The notes under the pieces were generated by a model that was not told the origin of the DNA, made no database searches, and saw nothing but the letters and a program-made list of their open reading frames with translations. This document shows, one piece after another, positions 43,482 through 51,937 of a DNA stretch of 64,000 nt (positions are counted from its first letter, which is position 1; every line of letters begins with the position of its first letter). This stretch comes from Taibaiella soli. Its GTDB lineage: Bacteria; Bacteroidota; Bacteroidia; Chitinophagales; Chitinophagaceae. A program made the translations under genes and the position numbers. The stretch covers positions 194,239 to 258,238 of the forward strand of contig NZ_QKTW01000006.1 in NCBI RefSeq assembly GCF_003236175.1, given 5' to 3'.

Positions 43482-44915
43482 ATGGCAGAGTTGCTGCAAA
43501 AAGAGATTAATGAATCATTACAGGGAACGGCGTTCGCTCCGTTTGCCAATGACCCGAATAAATACAGCAAAAAATTCTACATAGAGAGTTATGGTTGCCA
43601 GATGAATTTCAGCGATAGTGAAATCGTCGCTTCGATTTTGCAGGAAGAAGGTTATGGCGCCACACGTAATTTTGAGGAAGCGAGTCTTGTGCTGATCAAT
43701 ACCTGTTCGATTCGGGAAAAAGCGGAACAAACCGTGCGTAACCGCCTTCAGGCTTTCCGCAAGGTGAAAGAACAAAATCCGGGAATGCTGGTAGGCGTGC
43801 TTGGCTGTATGGCGGAGCGTTTAAAAGCTAAATTCCTGGAAGAGGAAAAACTGGTGGACATGGTTGTGGGTCCGGATGCGTATCGTACGCTGCCAGGGTT
43901 GATCGAAGAAGCCGAAACAGGCCAGAAAAGTGTAAACGTGCTGCTGAGCCGCGAAGAAACTTATGCTGATATCGCTCCCGTTCGCCTTGACAGCAACGGT
44001 GTTACTGCGTTCGTAAGCATCATGCGCGGTTGCAATAACATGTGTTCTTTCTGCGTCGTACCATTTACCCGTGGCCGCGAGCGCAGCCGTGATGCACACA
44101 GTATCATCGCTGAGTGCCAGGATTTGTTTGATCGTGGTTTCCGCGAAGTAACGTTGCTCGGTCAGAATGTGGATAGCTACTATTATCTGCCTTCCAACGA
44201 AACAGAAGCAAACAAAGAAACAGAAGTAACCTTTGGTAAACTGCTGGAACTCGTAGCGCTGATTTCTCCAAAATTACGCGTACGCTTCAGCACTTCACAT
44301 CCGAAAGACATTACCGACGATGTGCTGCACACCATGGCGAAATACGAAAACATCTGCAAATACATTCACCTGCCGGTACAAAGCGGAAACACACGCATTC
44401 TGCAATTAATGAACCGCACTTATACCCGTGAATGGTATCTCAATAAAGTACACCGCATCCGCGAAATCATGCCAGACTGCGGTCTGAGCACCGACGTCAT
44501 CAGCGGCTTCTGCAGCGAAACAGAAGAAGAACACCAGGACACGCTGAGCATGATGGAACTGAGCCGTTACGATATGGCTTATATGTTCTCCTACAGCGAA
44601 CGTCCGGGTACTTTGGCTGCCCGCCGTTATCAGGATGATGTACCGGAAGACGTGAAAAAACGCCGTCTGGAAGAAATCATCAACCTGCAGAATCAACATT
44701 CCAGAGAAAGTTACACTGCTGACATTGGCAAGGTGTTTGAAGTATTGATCGAAGGCGACAGCAAACGCAGCGATGCAGATTGGTGTGGTCGTAACAGCCA
44801 GAACAAAATGGTCGTTTTCCCGAAAGGCGATTACAATTTCCAGAAAGGAGATTATGTTCAGGTGAAGATCAACACTGCGACACAAGCAACGCTGATCGGT
44901 GTGGTAGCAGAATAA
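43482..44915 (+). CDS. miaB: tRNA-2-methylthio-N6-dimethylallyladenosine synthase MiaB
   Basis: Radical-SAM enzyme that adds the methylthio group to i6A37 of tRNAs. 477 residues. Seen: UPF0004 cysteines Cys39 (ESYGCQMN), Cys75 ([11 protein letters not shown]) and Cys109 ([10 protein letters not shown]); radical-SAM Cys184, Cys188 and Cys191 ([23 protein letters not shown]); and a C-terminal TRAM domain (about 410-477). The N-terminal 30 residues precede the core and are typical for Bacteroidota. The toxin-antitoxin pair begins 17 bp downstream in the same direction. Confidence 0.96.
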   Translation: MAELLQKEINESLQGTAFAPFANDPNKYSKKFYIESYGCQMNFSDSEIVASILQEEGYGATRNFEEASLVLINTCSIREKAEQTVRNRLQAFRKVKEQNPGMLVGVLGCMAERLKAKFLEEEKLVDMVVGPDAYRTLPGLIEEAETGQKSVNVLLSREETYADIAPVRLDSNGVTAFVSIMRGCNNMCSFCVVPFTRGRERSRDAHSIIAECQDLFDRGFREVTLLGQNVDSYYYLPSNETEANKETEVTFGKLLELVALISPKLRVRFSTSHPKDITDDVLHTMAKYENICKYIHLPVQSGNTRILQLMNRTYTREWYLNKVHRIREIMPDCGLSTDVISGFCSETEEEHQDTLSMMELSRYDMAYMFSYSERPGTLAARRYQDDVPEDVKKRRLEEIINLQNQHSRESYTADIGKVFEVLIEGDSKRSDADWCGRNSQNKMVVFPKGDYNFQKGDYVQVKINTATQATLIGVVAE

Positions 44916-44932
44916 AATAAAAACAGAAAATC

Positions 44933-45247
44933 ATGGTCACAGAAGTCAGTCAGAATCTTGATGCGATTATTGCGCTCTGCCAGGAAATGCAGCTGGAAAC
45001 ACTGTACCTGTTTGGCTCGGCGGCAAGGGAAGCTGACTATAAAGCCGAAAGTGATCTTGATTTTTTGTATCGTTTTAAAAAAGACAATTCGGGATTCCCA
45101 TTATCAGGATATGATTATTTCGACCTGCTATTTCGCTTAGAAAACATTACAGGTAAAAAAGTAGATTTAGTAGCGGAAGAAAAGATCAGCAATCGTTATT
45201 TTAAAGAACGGATTTTAAACGAGCGAATTAAATTGTATGCATCCTGA
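44933..45247 (+). CDS. mntA: MNT-domain nucleotidyltransferase antitoxin (MntA-like)
   Basis: 104-residue minimal nucleotidyltransferase. The active-site pattern is FGSAAREADYKAESDLDF: Gly28-Ser29, then Asp41-x-Asp43; the spacer is one residue longer than the usual GS-x10-DxD. A later VDLVAEEKISNRYFKERILNE segment is typical of these proteins. In characterised HepT/MntA modules the MNT protein neutralises the HEPN RNase by adding AMP to its tyrosine. It overlaps the next gene by 11 bp, the usual arrangement, and follows miaB by 17 bp with no visible promoter, so it may be read from the miaB transcript. Confidence 0.85.
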   Translation: MVTEVSQNLDAIIALCQEMQLETLYLFGSAAREADYKAESDLDFLYRFKKDNSGFPLSGYDYFDLLFRLENITGKKVDLVAEEKISNRYFKERILNERIKLYAS

Positions 45248-45566
45248 CATTGCAAAGTATTTAGAGGACATCCGGCTCTCGATTGAAATTATTGCGCACC
45301 ATGTTAGCGATGTTAGTTCGTTGGAAGATTATCAGCTTGAGATTACAAAAATTGACGCAGTAGAAAGAAGACTGGCCATCATTGGTGAAGCACTTTTTAA
45401 AGCAGATAAATTAGACAAACGCCTTCAGATAAGCGATAAAACTAAAATCATTGCCCTTCGTCACATTTTGGTGCACGAATATGATTTGATTGAAGATTCA
45501 ACTATCTGGAACATCATCCATAAAAACCTACCGTTGCTAAAGCAGGAAGTAAACAACTTACTGTAA
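45237..45566 (+). CDS. hepT: HEPN-domain RNase toxin (HepT-like, DUF86)
   Basis: 109-residue all-helical HEPN protein. The RNase motif R-x4-H-x-Y is present as RHILVHEY (Arg75, His80, Tyr82), the tyrosine being the residue modified by MntA in known systems. Other family features: IDAVERRLAIIGEALFKAD. The coding region overlaps mntA by 11 bp. The module may act as toxin-antitoxin or phage defence; complete and apparently functional by sequence. Confidence 0.87.
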   Translation: MHPDIAKYLEDIRLSIEIIAHHVSDVSSLEDYQLEITKIDAVERRLAIIGEALFKADKLDKRLQISDKTKIIALRHILVHEYDLIEDSTIWNIIHKNLPLLKQEVNNLL

Positions 45567-45762
45567 TTGTAACTAGATATTGATTTTAGCACGGATTTGA
45601 TCGAACGAATAAATTATTAGCAGGTTGACGCCTTACAGGTTTTGACTTTTGAATTTTGACATTTGCCCTTCGACTCCGCTCAGGGTGACAAGCGTTGGGA
45701 TGCTTTAGGCTTTAGGCCTTGAGCTTTCAGCTTTTTGACTTTTGACTTTTGATTTAGACACT
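45567..45762. repeat. Intergenic stretch with two period-7 arrays and a REP-like element
   Basis: 45640-45667: four TTTTGAC-type heptamers. 45666-45689: REP-like CTTCGACTCCGCTCAGG copy. 45702-45757: eight uninterrupted heptamers grading from GCTTTAG to GACTTTT, ending 5 nt before the sigma-54 regulator ATG. This is the clearest array in the window. Confidence 0.88.
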
Positions 45763-47025
45763 ATGGACATTCAGAGCATAAAAAACAGATTTGGAATTAT
45801 AGGCAATGCCACGGCGCTCAACCATGCGTTGAATACAGCTGTGCAAGTTGCCAATACAGACCTTACAGTATTGATTGTAGGTGAAAGCGGCGTTGGTAAA
45901 GAGGTCTTTTCTCAAATCATTCATGCATTATCTGCCAGAAAACATAATCCTTTCATTGCCGTAAACTGTGGTGCAATTCCAGAAGGAACCATCGACAGTG
46001 AACTCTTTGGCCACGAAAAAGGTGCCTTCACCGGCGCGGTCGAAAGCCGCAAAGGTTATTTCGAAACCGTAAGCGGTGGTACCATATTTCTGGATGAAAT
46101 CGGTGAGATGCCCCTCGGCACGCAGGCACGTTTGTTGCGTGTGCTCGAAAGCGGTGAATTTATCCGCGTGGGTTCTTCCAAAGTACAAAAAACAGATGTC
46201 CGTGTAATCGCCGCAACCAACAAGGATTTGCTGGAATACACGCAGCACCGCAAATTTCGCGAGGATCTTTATTACCGATTAAGCACTGTGCCTATTCGTG
46301 TCCCGTCACTACGCGACCGTAAAGAAGATATTCCGCTGCTGTTTCGCAAATTCGCTTCTGATTTCTCCGAACGTTATAAAACACAATCCGTACAGCTCGA
46401 CAGTGGTGCACTCCAGATGCTGGTAAGCTATACCTGGCCGGGCAATGTGCGTGAATTGAAAAATATTGCAGAACAGGTTTCAGTTTTATCGGTAGATAAA
46501 ATGGTAAATGCTGAAGCACTTTCCCGTTTCCTGCCACTAAAAGAAAATGGCACGCGCGCGATGACGTTGCTTCCGGCAGTTACTGCACCTAGCGGCACGC
46601 CTTCTGCAGCAGACTTCAATACGACCAATACTGAACGCGATATTTTATACAAGCTGTTCTTTGACCTGAAAAAAGATATGAATGACCTGAAACAGATGAT
46701 GCTGGAAATGGCACATCATTCAGGCATTGCAACGCCTGCACCAATCGTAGGTGATAATCTGATTCAGGCATTCCCTACTCAACCGGTACAGGATACCAAC
46801 TCAGGTTACAGCACACCGACGCCTATCTATATTCATCAACCAGCCGAACATGTAGATGCCCACGTTGAAGTGGAAGAATCGCTTTTCCTGGCCGATCGCG
46901 AAAAAGAGCTGATCATTAAATCCCTCAAAAAACATAAAGGTCGCAGACGTGATGCTGCCAATGAACTGGGTATTTCTGAACGCACACTTTACCGGAAAAT
47001 CAAAGAATACGATATTCAAGAGTAA
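45763..47025 (+). CDS. Sigma-54-dependent transcriptional regulator without sensor domain
   Basis: 420 residues from the ATG at 45763; a TTG seven codons earlier is in a repeat. It is an AAA+ activator: Walker A GESGVGKE (41-48), GAFTGA loop (87-92) that contacts sigma-54, GGTIFLDEIGEMPLGTQARLLRVLE, an arginine-finger region, and a Fis-type helix-turn-helix at the C-terminus (HKGRRRDAANELGISERTLYRKIKEYDI). No receiver, GAF or PAS domain precedes the AAA+ core, and a variable linker (about 275-365) precedes the HTH. It heads an apparent operon with lptE, secG and mltG. Regulon unknown. Confidence 0.93.
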   Translation: MDIQSIKNRFGIIGNATALNHALNTAVQVANTDLTVLIVGESGVGKEVFSQIIHALSARKHNPFIAVNCGAIPEGTIDSELFGHEKGAFTGAVESRKGYFETVSGGTIFLDEIGEMPLGTQARLLRVLESGEFIRVGSSKVQKTDVRVIAATNKDLLEYTQHRKFREDLYYRLSTVPIRVPSLRDRKEDIPLLFRKFASDFSERYKTQSVQLDSGALQMLVSYTWPGNVRELKNIAEQVSVLSVDKMVNAEALSRFLPLKENGTRAMTLLPAVTAPSGTPSAADFNTTNTERDILYKLFFDLKKDMNDLKQMMLEMAHHSGIATPAPIVGDNLIQAFPTQPVQDTNSGYSTPTPIYIHQPAEHVDAHVEVEESLFLADREKELIIKSLKKHKGRRRDAANELGISERTLYRKIKEYDIQE

Positions 47026-47100
47026 CAGTCGCTGACTTTCGAGAATGATTAATTAGGTAAAGGGTTAATGGGTTAAAGAGGTTACATACCACATACTCGC

Positions 47101-47135
47101 GATTGACAGCTCACCACTCACATCGGACATCAGAC
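47101..47135. repeat. Period-7 array before lptE
   Basis: Five heptamers GATTGAC, AGCTCAC, CACTCAC, ATCGGAC, ATCAGAC, 27 nt before the lptE ATG. Confidence 0.75.
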
Positions 47136-47161
47136 ATATTTTTTTATTTTTACAGATTCAT

Positions 47162-47662
47162 ATGAAGCGTTGGTTTGTTTTTCTTTTCCTCCCATTGTTT
47201 GTTGTACTGTCTGGTTGCGGCGTATATAGTTTTACCGGCGCTACTATTGAAGGTAAAACCATCAACATCCATGTGATGGAAAATCGCGCTATGAACGTAG
47301 TGCCTTCACTCACCTCTACGCTTACGGATAAAATCCGCAGCCGTATTCTTTCTCAGACTGGTCTCGCTCCTGTTACTACAGACAATGCCGACTACGATAT
47401 TTCTGGTGCTGTAACCGGTTATAACGTAACGGTTTCCGGCGTACAGAATACACAACAGGCTACGCAAAACAGGCTTACCATTACGATTGACGTAACTTTT
47501 AAAAACAAACTGAACGAAAAAGCAAACTTTAATCAGTCTTTTTCGCGATTTGCAGACTTCCCGGCTACCTCTTCGCTACAAAGTGTAGAAACGTCTTTAA
47601 TAAATGATATAGGTGCACAGCTGGCAGATGATATTTTCAATAAAGCATTTGTAAATTGGTAA
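47162..47662 (+). CDS. lptE: LptE family LPS-assembly lipoprotein
   Basis: 166 residues with a lipoprotein signal (MKRWFVFLFLPLFVVLSGCGVYSF, Cys19). The core VYSFTGATIEGKTINIHVMENRAMNVVPSLTSTLTDKIRSRILSQTGLAPVTTDNADYDISGAVTGYNVTVSGV matches the Bacteroidota LptE pattern: a small alpha/beta domain that plugs the LptD barrel and guides LPS to the outer leaflet. LptD is not in the window. It follows the sigma-54 regulator gene, a neighbour pairing I recall as common in this phylum. Confidence 0.88.
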   Translation: MKRWFVFLFLPLFVVLSGCGVYSFTGATIEGKTINIHVMENRAMNVVPSLTSTLTDKIRSRILSQTGLAPVTTDNADYDISGAVTGYNVTVSGVQNTQQATQNRLTITIDVTFKNKLNEKANFNQSFSRFADFPATSSLQSVETSLINDIGAQLADDIFNKAFVNW

Positions 47663-47675
47663 TAGATTTAGACAA

Positions 47676-48491
47676 ATGACGCAACCTGCTTCCATAACCA
47701 ATTGGCTCAAAAATCCGGAAACGCTGGCCAGCTTAGATATGCACGCGATCAAGGAACTTATTCACCAATATCCGTTCTTTGCTCCGGCAAGAATGCTGGC
47801 TGCCGCACAAGAACATAAAACGGCGCCTTTTACCAATCCGGTAATGCAAACGGGGTTTATGTATAGCGGAAATCGCTTTTTATTTCAGGAAATGCTGGAA
47901 CATGCAGCCGGAAACCGACGCATCATTATGGAAGCAACTCCGGCCCCTTCTATTGACCCTGTAAGTGATGAAACCGTAAATGATAATAAAAAAGAAAAAA
48001 CATTGATACAACCGATTTACACAGAAGATTATTTTTTACACCAGGGAATTTCCGTTGACGACAATATTCCTTCGGCATTAAACAATCCGAAACAGGAAGT
48101 ACACGAAACTGAAGAGGAAGATGATGAGAAGTCGCTGATGCGCATTATGAGCTTCAGTGAATGGCTTATGTATTACAAAAATAAAAACAAGCAGAAAGAA
48201 GAGGAGGAGGAAGAAGTAAAAGCCCGTAAAAGCAGCTGGCAAAAAGAAAAGCTGGCGGCAGCACTGGGAGAAGAAAATGATGAAATTCCTGAAACTGTAT
48301 TTGAGATGGCTGTCAACTCAATAACTAAAGAGGAAGGACTCATCTCTGAATCGCTGGCGGAAATCCTGATCAAACAAGGAAAGTATGATAAAGCGGTAGA
48401 AATGTATCGTAAATTAAGTTTGCGTAATCCTCAAAAAAATGCTTATTTTGCCCAAAAAATAGAGGCTGTTTTAAAAGCGAAAAAATCATGA
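47676..48491 (+). CDS. Conserved Bacteroidota protein with C-terminal TPR-like repeat
   Basis: 271 residues, cytoplasmic. N-terminal part TNWLKNPETLASLDMHAIKELIHQYPFFAPARMLAAAQEHKTAPF; middle part low-complexity and acidic, including a run of Glu/Lys (KNKNKQKEEEEEEVKARK); C-terminal ESLAEILIKQGKYDKAVEMYRKLSLRNPQKNAYFAQKIEAVLK fits a tetratricopeptide-type helix pair. Function unknown. It sits between lptE and secG and its last 4 bp (ATGA) overlap the secG start, so it belongs to this envelope/secretion operon. Confidence 0.82.
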   Translation: MTQPASITNWLKNPETLASLDMHAIKELIHQYPFFAPARMLAAAQEHKTAPFTNPVMQTGFMYSGNRFLFQEMLEHAAGNRRIIMEATPAPSIDPVSDETVNDNKKEKTLIQPIYTEDYFLHQGISVDDNIPSALNNPKQEVHETEEEDDEKSLMRIMSFSEWLMYYKNKNKQKEEEEEEVKARKSSWQKEKLAAALGEENDEIPETVFEMAVNSITKEEGLISESLAEILIKQGKYDKAVEMYRKLSLRNPQKNAYFAQKIEAVLKAKKS

Positions 48492-48796
48492 TCACAGTAA
48501 TTACCATCATTATACTTCTGGCTTGCGTTGTCCTTGGATTCTTTATATTGGTTCAAAACCCTAAAGGTGGTGGTCTTTCCGGTTCATTCGGCAGCATCGG
48601 CTCACAGGTAATGGGCGTTAAACAGTCTTCTGACGTAATGGAAAAAGGTACCTGGGGTGCTATGGGCGCTGTCGCTGCACTTTGTATCATTTCTGTAATG
48701 TTCTTTGTAAAACCTGCAAAACAGGAAGCTCCTGCAAAACAGACTACACAGCAACCTGCTCAACAGCAACAACAACCTGCAGCTCCGGCTAAATAA
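48488..48796 (+). CDS. secG: Preprotein translocase subunit SecG
   Basis: 102 residues: first membrane helix MITVITIIILLACVVLGFFILVQNPKGGGLSG, the conserved cytoplasmic loop QNPKGGGLSGSFG, second helix WGAMGAVAALCIISVMFFV, then a Lys/Pro/Gln/Ala-rich tail (KQEAPAKQTTQQPAQQQQQPAAPAK). Auxiliary subunit of SecYEG. The start ATGA overlaps the stop of the upstream gene. Confidence 0.94.
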   Translation: MITVITIIILLACVVLGFFILVQNPKGGGLSGSFGSIGSQVMGVKQSSDVMEKGTWGAMGAVAALCIISVMFFVKPAKQEAPAKQTTQQPAQQQQQPAAPAK

Positions 48797-48819
48797 GCCT
48801 GGATATAATATTTTATAAA

Positions 48820-48853
48820 AAATACTTGCCCAGAAACGGGCAGGTATTTTTTT
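48820..48853 (+). terminator. Terminator after secG
   Basis: Stem AATACTTGCCC / GGGCAGGTATT followed by seven T. Suggests mltG is transcribed at least partly on its own. Confidence 0.85.
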
Positions 48854-48903
48854 GTGGAATAGAGTTCCGATTTTTGTTTCAAACTCATTAATTACGCGGG
48901 AAA

Positions 48904-49941
48904 ATGACTGCAAAAACCAAAAAGAAAAAATTCTCAGCAGGACGCTGGATACTCATAGCTATCGGCGTTATTGTTCTTTTTGCATTATTTGAAATCTTCG
49001 GTCCCAATACCGGCAGTTTTTCACAAGGTGAATATTTATACATCCGCACCGGCTCTACTTTTGAGCAGGTAAAAGAAACATTGCAAAAAGAAGGTTTCGT
49101 ACGCGACATGCACAGCTTCGATTTCCTTGCGGCACGCGCAGGCTATCCGGATCATGTGCGGGCCGGTAAATACAAGATCTCAAAAGGCATGAGCAATTTC
49201 TCCATTGTTCGGTTGCTTCGCTCCGGTCGCCAGACACCGGTGAAACTTGTCATCAATAAACTGCGTACCAAAGAAGATTTCATCAAAATGGTAGGCAGCA
49301 ATCTGGAAGCAGATTCTAATGTATTGCGCCAGATGCTCAACGATAACGTATATCTCTCTCAATTTGGATTGGATTCAAACACTTCGATGTGCGCTATTAT
49401 GCCGAATACGTATGAATTTTTCTGGAACATCAACGCAGATAAAGCTTTTCGAAAAATCGAAAAAAGTTTTTCAACTTTCTGGAACGATAATCGCAAGCAA
49501 AAAGCGTCGGCACAGGGATTGACGCCGCAAGAAGCAATTGTAGTGGCTTCTATTGTGGATGAAGAAACAAATAATAATCCTGAGAAACCTAATGTAGCAA
49601 GCGTTTATCTGAATCGCCTCCGTAAGGGCATGAAACTGCAGGCTGATCCTACGGCTCGTTTTGCATGGGGCGATTTTACGATTCATCGCATCACGTCTGT
49701 ACAAACAAGCCTGGAATCTCCATACAATACCTATTACGTAAAAGGCCTGCCTCCGGGCCCAATTTGCACGCCTACGGCGGCAAGCATCGATGCTGTATTG
49801 AATGCACCGCATAATACGTATTTGTATTTCTGCGCAAAAGGCGATGGTAGCGGCACGCACTTGTTTGCTTCTACTTATGAAGAACATTTGAAAAACGCAC
49901 AGGCTTATCACCAGCTGCTCAACGAGCAAAACATTCATTAA
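48904..49941 (+). CDS. mltG: Endolytic murein transglycosylase MltG
   Basis: 345 residues. One N-terminal membrane helix (about 15-34), LysM-like domain (about 45-110), then the YceG catalytic domain: EAIVVASIVDEETNNNPEKPNVASVYLNRLRKGMKLQADPTARFAWG, SPYNTYYVKGLPPGPICTPTAASIDAVLNA, YLYFCAKGDGSGTHLFASTYEEHLKNAQAY. MltG cleaves nascent peptidoglycan glycan chains and sets their length. The catalytic-glutamate motif is IVDEET here where E. coli has IVEKET, with a glutamate retained at the adjacent positions. Start MTAKTKKKKFSAGRW gives a basic cytoplasmic tail. Confidence 0.93.
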   Translation: MTAKTKKKKFSAGRWILIAIGVIVLFALFEIFGPNTGSFSQGEYLYIRTGSTFEQVKETLQKEGFVRDMHSFDFLAARAGYPDHVRAGKYKISKGMSNFSIVRLLRSGRQTPVKLVINKLRTKEDFIKMVGSNLEADSNVLRQMLNDNVYLSQFGLDSNTSMCAIMPNTYEFFWNINADKAFRKIEKSFSTFWNDNRKQKASAQGLTPQEAIVVASIVDEETNNNPEKPNVASVYLNRLRKGMKLQADPTARFAWGDFTIHRITSVQTSLESPYNTYYVKGLPPGPICTPTAASIDAVLNAPHNTYLYFCAKGDGSGTHLFASTYEEHLKNAQAYHQLLNEQNIH

Positions 49942-49976
49942 ACGCGCAACCACGATCATTTTTTATCTTCGCAATC

Positions 49977-50537
49977 ATGAAATTTTTAATTGTAGGACTA
50001 GGCAATATTGGAATGGAATACGACATGACCCGCCACAATATCGGGTTTGACGTAGCGGATGCTTTTGTGATCAAACATGGCGGCACTTTCAATCTGGACC
50101 GTCATGCGTTTATGTCAGAAGTAAAATGGAAAGGAAAGACGTTTGTGGTCATTAAGCCAACGACTTACATGAACCTGAGTGGAAAGGCCATGAAATACTG
50201 GATGGACAAGGAAAAAATCTCGATCGAAAATACTTTGGTGATCGTAGACGATCTCGCCCTGCCGATTGAAACGCTGCGTGTGCGCGGCTCCGGCAGCGAC
50301 GCCGGCCACAATGGTTTGAAAAATATTCAGCTGATTCTGATGACAGATAAGTATCCGAGACTGCGTTTCGGCATCGGTAATAATTTTCCAAAGGGCCGCC
50401 AGGTGGATTTTGTTTTAGGCAAATGGACACCAAGCGAGATGCCAATCATCAAAGAAAAAGTTTTGAAAAGCGTGGATATCATTGAAAGCTTCGCAGCGTT
50501 GGGTTTGGAGAAAACGATGAACACGTTCAACAAGTAA
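49977..50537 (+). CDS. pth: Peptidyl-tRNA hydrolase
   Basis: Recycles peptidyl-tRNA released from stalled ribosomes. 186 residues, full length. Seen: LIVGLGNIGMEYDMTRHNIGFDVAD with Asn10 and catalytic His20, KPTTYMNLSGKAMKYW (Asn), VDDLALPIETLRVRGSGSDAGHNGLKNI (catalytic Asp region), and DFVLGKWTPSE. 35 bp after mltG; a TATCTTCG stretch before the ATG is one base from a -7 element. Period-7 units (AATTCAAAAGTCAAA) begin straight after the stop codon. Confidence 0.95.
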   Translation: MKFLIVGLGNIGMEYDMTRHNIGFDVADAFVIKHGGTFNLDRHAFMSEVKWKGKTFVVIKPTTYMNLSGKAMKYWMDKEKISIENTLVIVDDLALPIETLRVRGSGSDAGHNGLKNIQLILMTDKYPRLRFGIGNNFPKGRQVDFVLGKWTPSEMPIIKEKVLKSVDIIESFAALGLEKTMNTFNK

Positions 50538-50976
50538 AAATTCAAAAGTCAAAACATTGTGTTTTGGCTTTTTTGTTTATCACCCACGCTAGTCATCATC
50601 CCGAGGTTACCAGGGATCCCGCGAAACACAGACACTCATTACGCGGGACATCTCCTGCCGTCGATGTGACAAACGCGAGCATTTAAACTGAAAGTCCTCC
50701 CCACAGTTGAGCAAAGTCTCCCGGCGGTCAGGAGACCGCAGCCACTTGAACGAAGTCGGGAGACTTCGCTCAACTATACATCGATTAATCTACGTAAAAC
50801 AGGCTCACATTACGCGGGACGCTTCGTTCCTCAGCGTGACAAACACGGGTAATCAAAAATATAGGATAGTAATCGCGCAGAGCGTTCTCCCTTTAGGGAG
50901 CTAGAGGGTAAAGAAATCCCAGGTCACCTGTCCGACAGGCCCTGGGCTCTTCTATAAAGACATATTGCGTGCTCGA
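50538..50976. repeat. 439-bp gap made of repeats, no gene
   Basis: Contents in order: period-7 units forming an imperfect hairpin with a T6 run (50547-50576); family B REP (ACGCGGGAC ... GTGACAAACGCG, 50638-50679); a palindrome with arms GTTGAGCAAAGTCTCC / GGAGACTTCGCTCAAC (50706-50774), second copy of that at 26245-26352; another family B copy (50809-50849); family C (CTCCCTTTAGGGAGCTAGAG, 50886-50910); and the scpA terminator. I see no RNA gene. Confidence 0.75.
50918..50946 (-). terminator. Terminator after scpA
   Basis: Nested stem CCCAGG...CCTGTC / GACAGG...CCTGGG, leftward tail ATTTCTTT; 31 nt beyond the scpA stop. Confidence 0.75.
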
Positions 50977-51810
50977 TTATGATTCGGGAGATTCCTGCTC
51001 ACTAGTAACATCAGGCACTTCCCCGTTGTTTTGATCTGTTTCGTTCATCGCATCGACATCTGCATCACGGTTATCATTCCACTCGATGATGAAGTTGTTC
51101 CGTCCTTCTCCTACTAAAATACCGAAAAATTTCTGTTGTACCAATTCAAGCATTGCCAGAAACGTAAATATGGCGTGAATGCGCGTTTCACATTGTGCAA
51201 AAATTGTTTCAAAAGCAACACGCGGTTGGGTTTGTAAATAATCGACCAGAAAAGTGCGTTGCCCTTCCTGCGAATAATTATACTTCACAACAACGTGCTG
51301 TGGCTTGTTTAAGCGGTCATGCAGTTTCTTCATCACTTTTTCAAACGCCTGCATCAACTTAAACATCGTTACTGTTTGTATCTCTGTTCCTTCGGAATAT
51401 TCTTCCGTCAGCGCGTCCAGCTCGGCCTTAATATTGCCGCGTTTCTGTTGTAGCAAACGCTCCGCTTCCATAATTCCCATCTGCTCCGAAGCTTCTTTGA
51501 AGCGTTTGTATTCAAGCACTTTGTCCACCAGTTCCTGTCTCGGATCTATTTCATTTCCCAGCGAATCCATGTCTCGCCTCGGTAGGAGCATTTTTGCTTT
51601 AATTCGCATCAATGTGGAGATGAAAAAAATGAATTCACTTGCCAGCTCAATATTCAGCGAATTGATCTGATGAATGTATTCGAGGAAATCTTTCGTGATT
51701 TTATTGATCGGAATATTATAGATATCCAGTTCATCGCGCTCTATAAAAAAGAGCAACAGATCAAACGGGCCTTCAAACTGAGGCAATTTTATCTGATAAG
51801 TTTCCGCCAT
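50977..51810 (-). CDS. scpA: Segregation and condensation protein A
   Basis: Kleisin subunit bridging the SMC dimer in chromosome condensation. 277 residues: N-terminal YQIKLPQFEGPFDLLLFFIERDELDIYNIPINKITKDFLEYIHQ (SMC neck-binding helix), ASEFIFFISTLMRIKAKMLLPRRD, an acidic linker, and the C-terminal winged-helix region VAFETIFAQCETRIHAIFTFLAMLELVQQKFFGI. The last 35 residues are an Asp/Glu/Asn-rich tail. ScpB is not adjacent. Confidence 0.94.
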   Translation of the reverse strand: MAETYQIKLPQFEGPFDLLLFFIERDELDIYNIPINKITKDFLEYIHQINSLNIELASEFIFFISTLMRIKAKMLLPRRDMDSLGNEIDPRQELVDKVLEYKRFKEASEQMGIMEAERLLQQKRGNIKAELDALTEEYSEGTEIQTVTMFKLMQAFEKVMKKLHDRLNKPQHVVVKYNYSQEGQRTFLVDYLQTQPRVAFETIFAQCETRIHAIFTFLAMLELVQQKFFGILVGEGRNNFIIEWNDNRDADVDAMNETDQNNGEVPDVTSEQESPES

Positions 51811-51831
51811 TAATTAAAAATACAGAAAAGA

Positions 51832-51932
51832 GCTCAAAGCATAAGGCTCAAAGCCAGTTGCAAACAAACAAAAAGCTGAAAACTGTTTTACAACACAGCC
51901 TTCAGCTTTAGGTGTTAGGCGTTAAGCGCCGA
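51832..51932. repeat. Period-7 arrays around the gldB terminator
   Basis: 51832-51859: GCTCAAA, GCATAAG, GCTCAAA, GCCAGTT. 51905-51932: GCTTTAG, GTGTTAG, GCGTTAA, GCGCCGA. Between them AAAGCTGAA (51872) pairs with TTCAGCTTT (51901-51909), a leftward terminator for gldB in which the array forms one arm. Confidence 0.75.
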
Positions 51933-51937
51933 AGATT

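Noticed and set aside
45702..45757. Heptamer arrays as CRISPR or VNTR surface-protein repeats
   Set aside because: Units are 7 nt with no spacers, and they lie outside coding regions, so neither fits.
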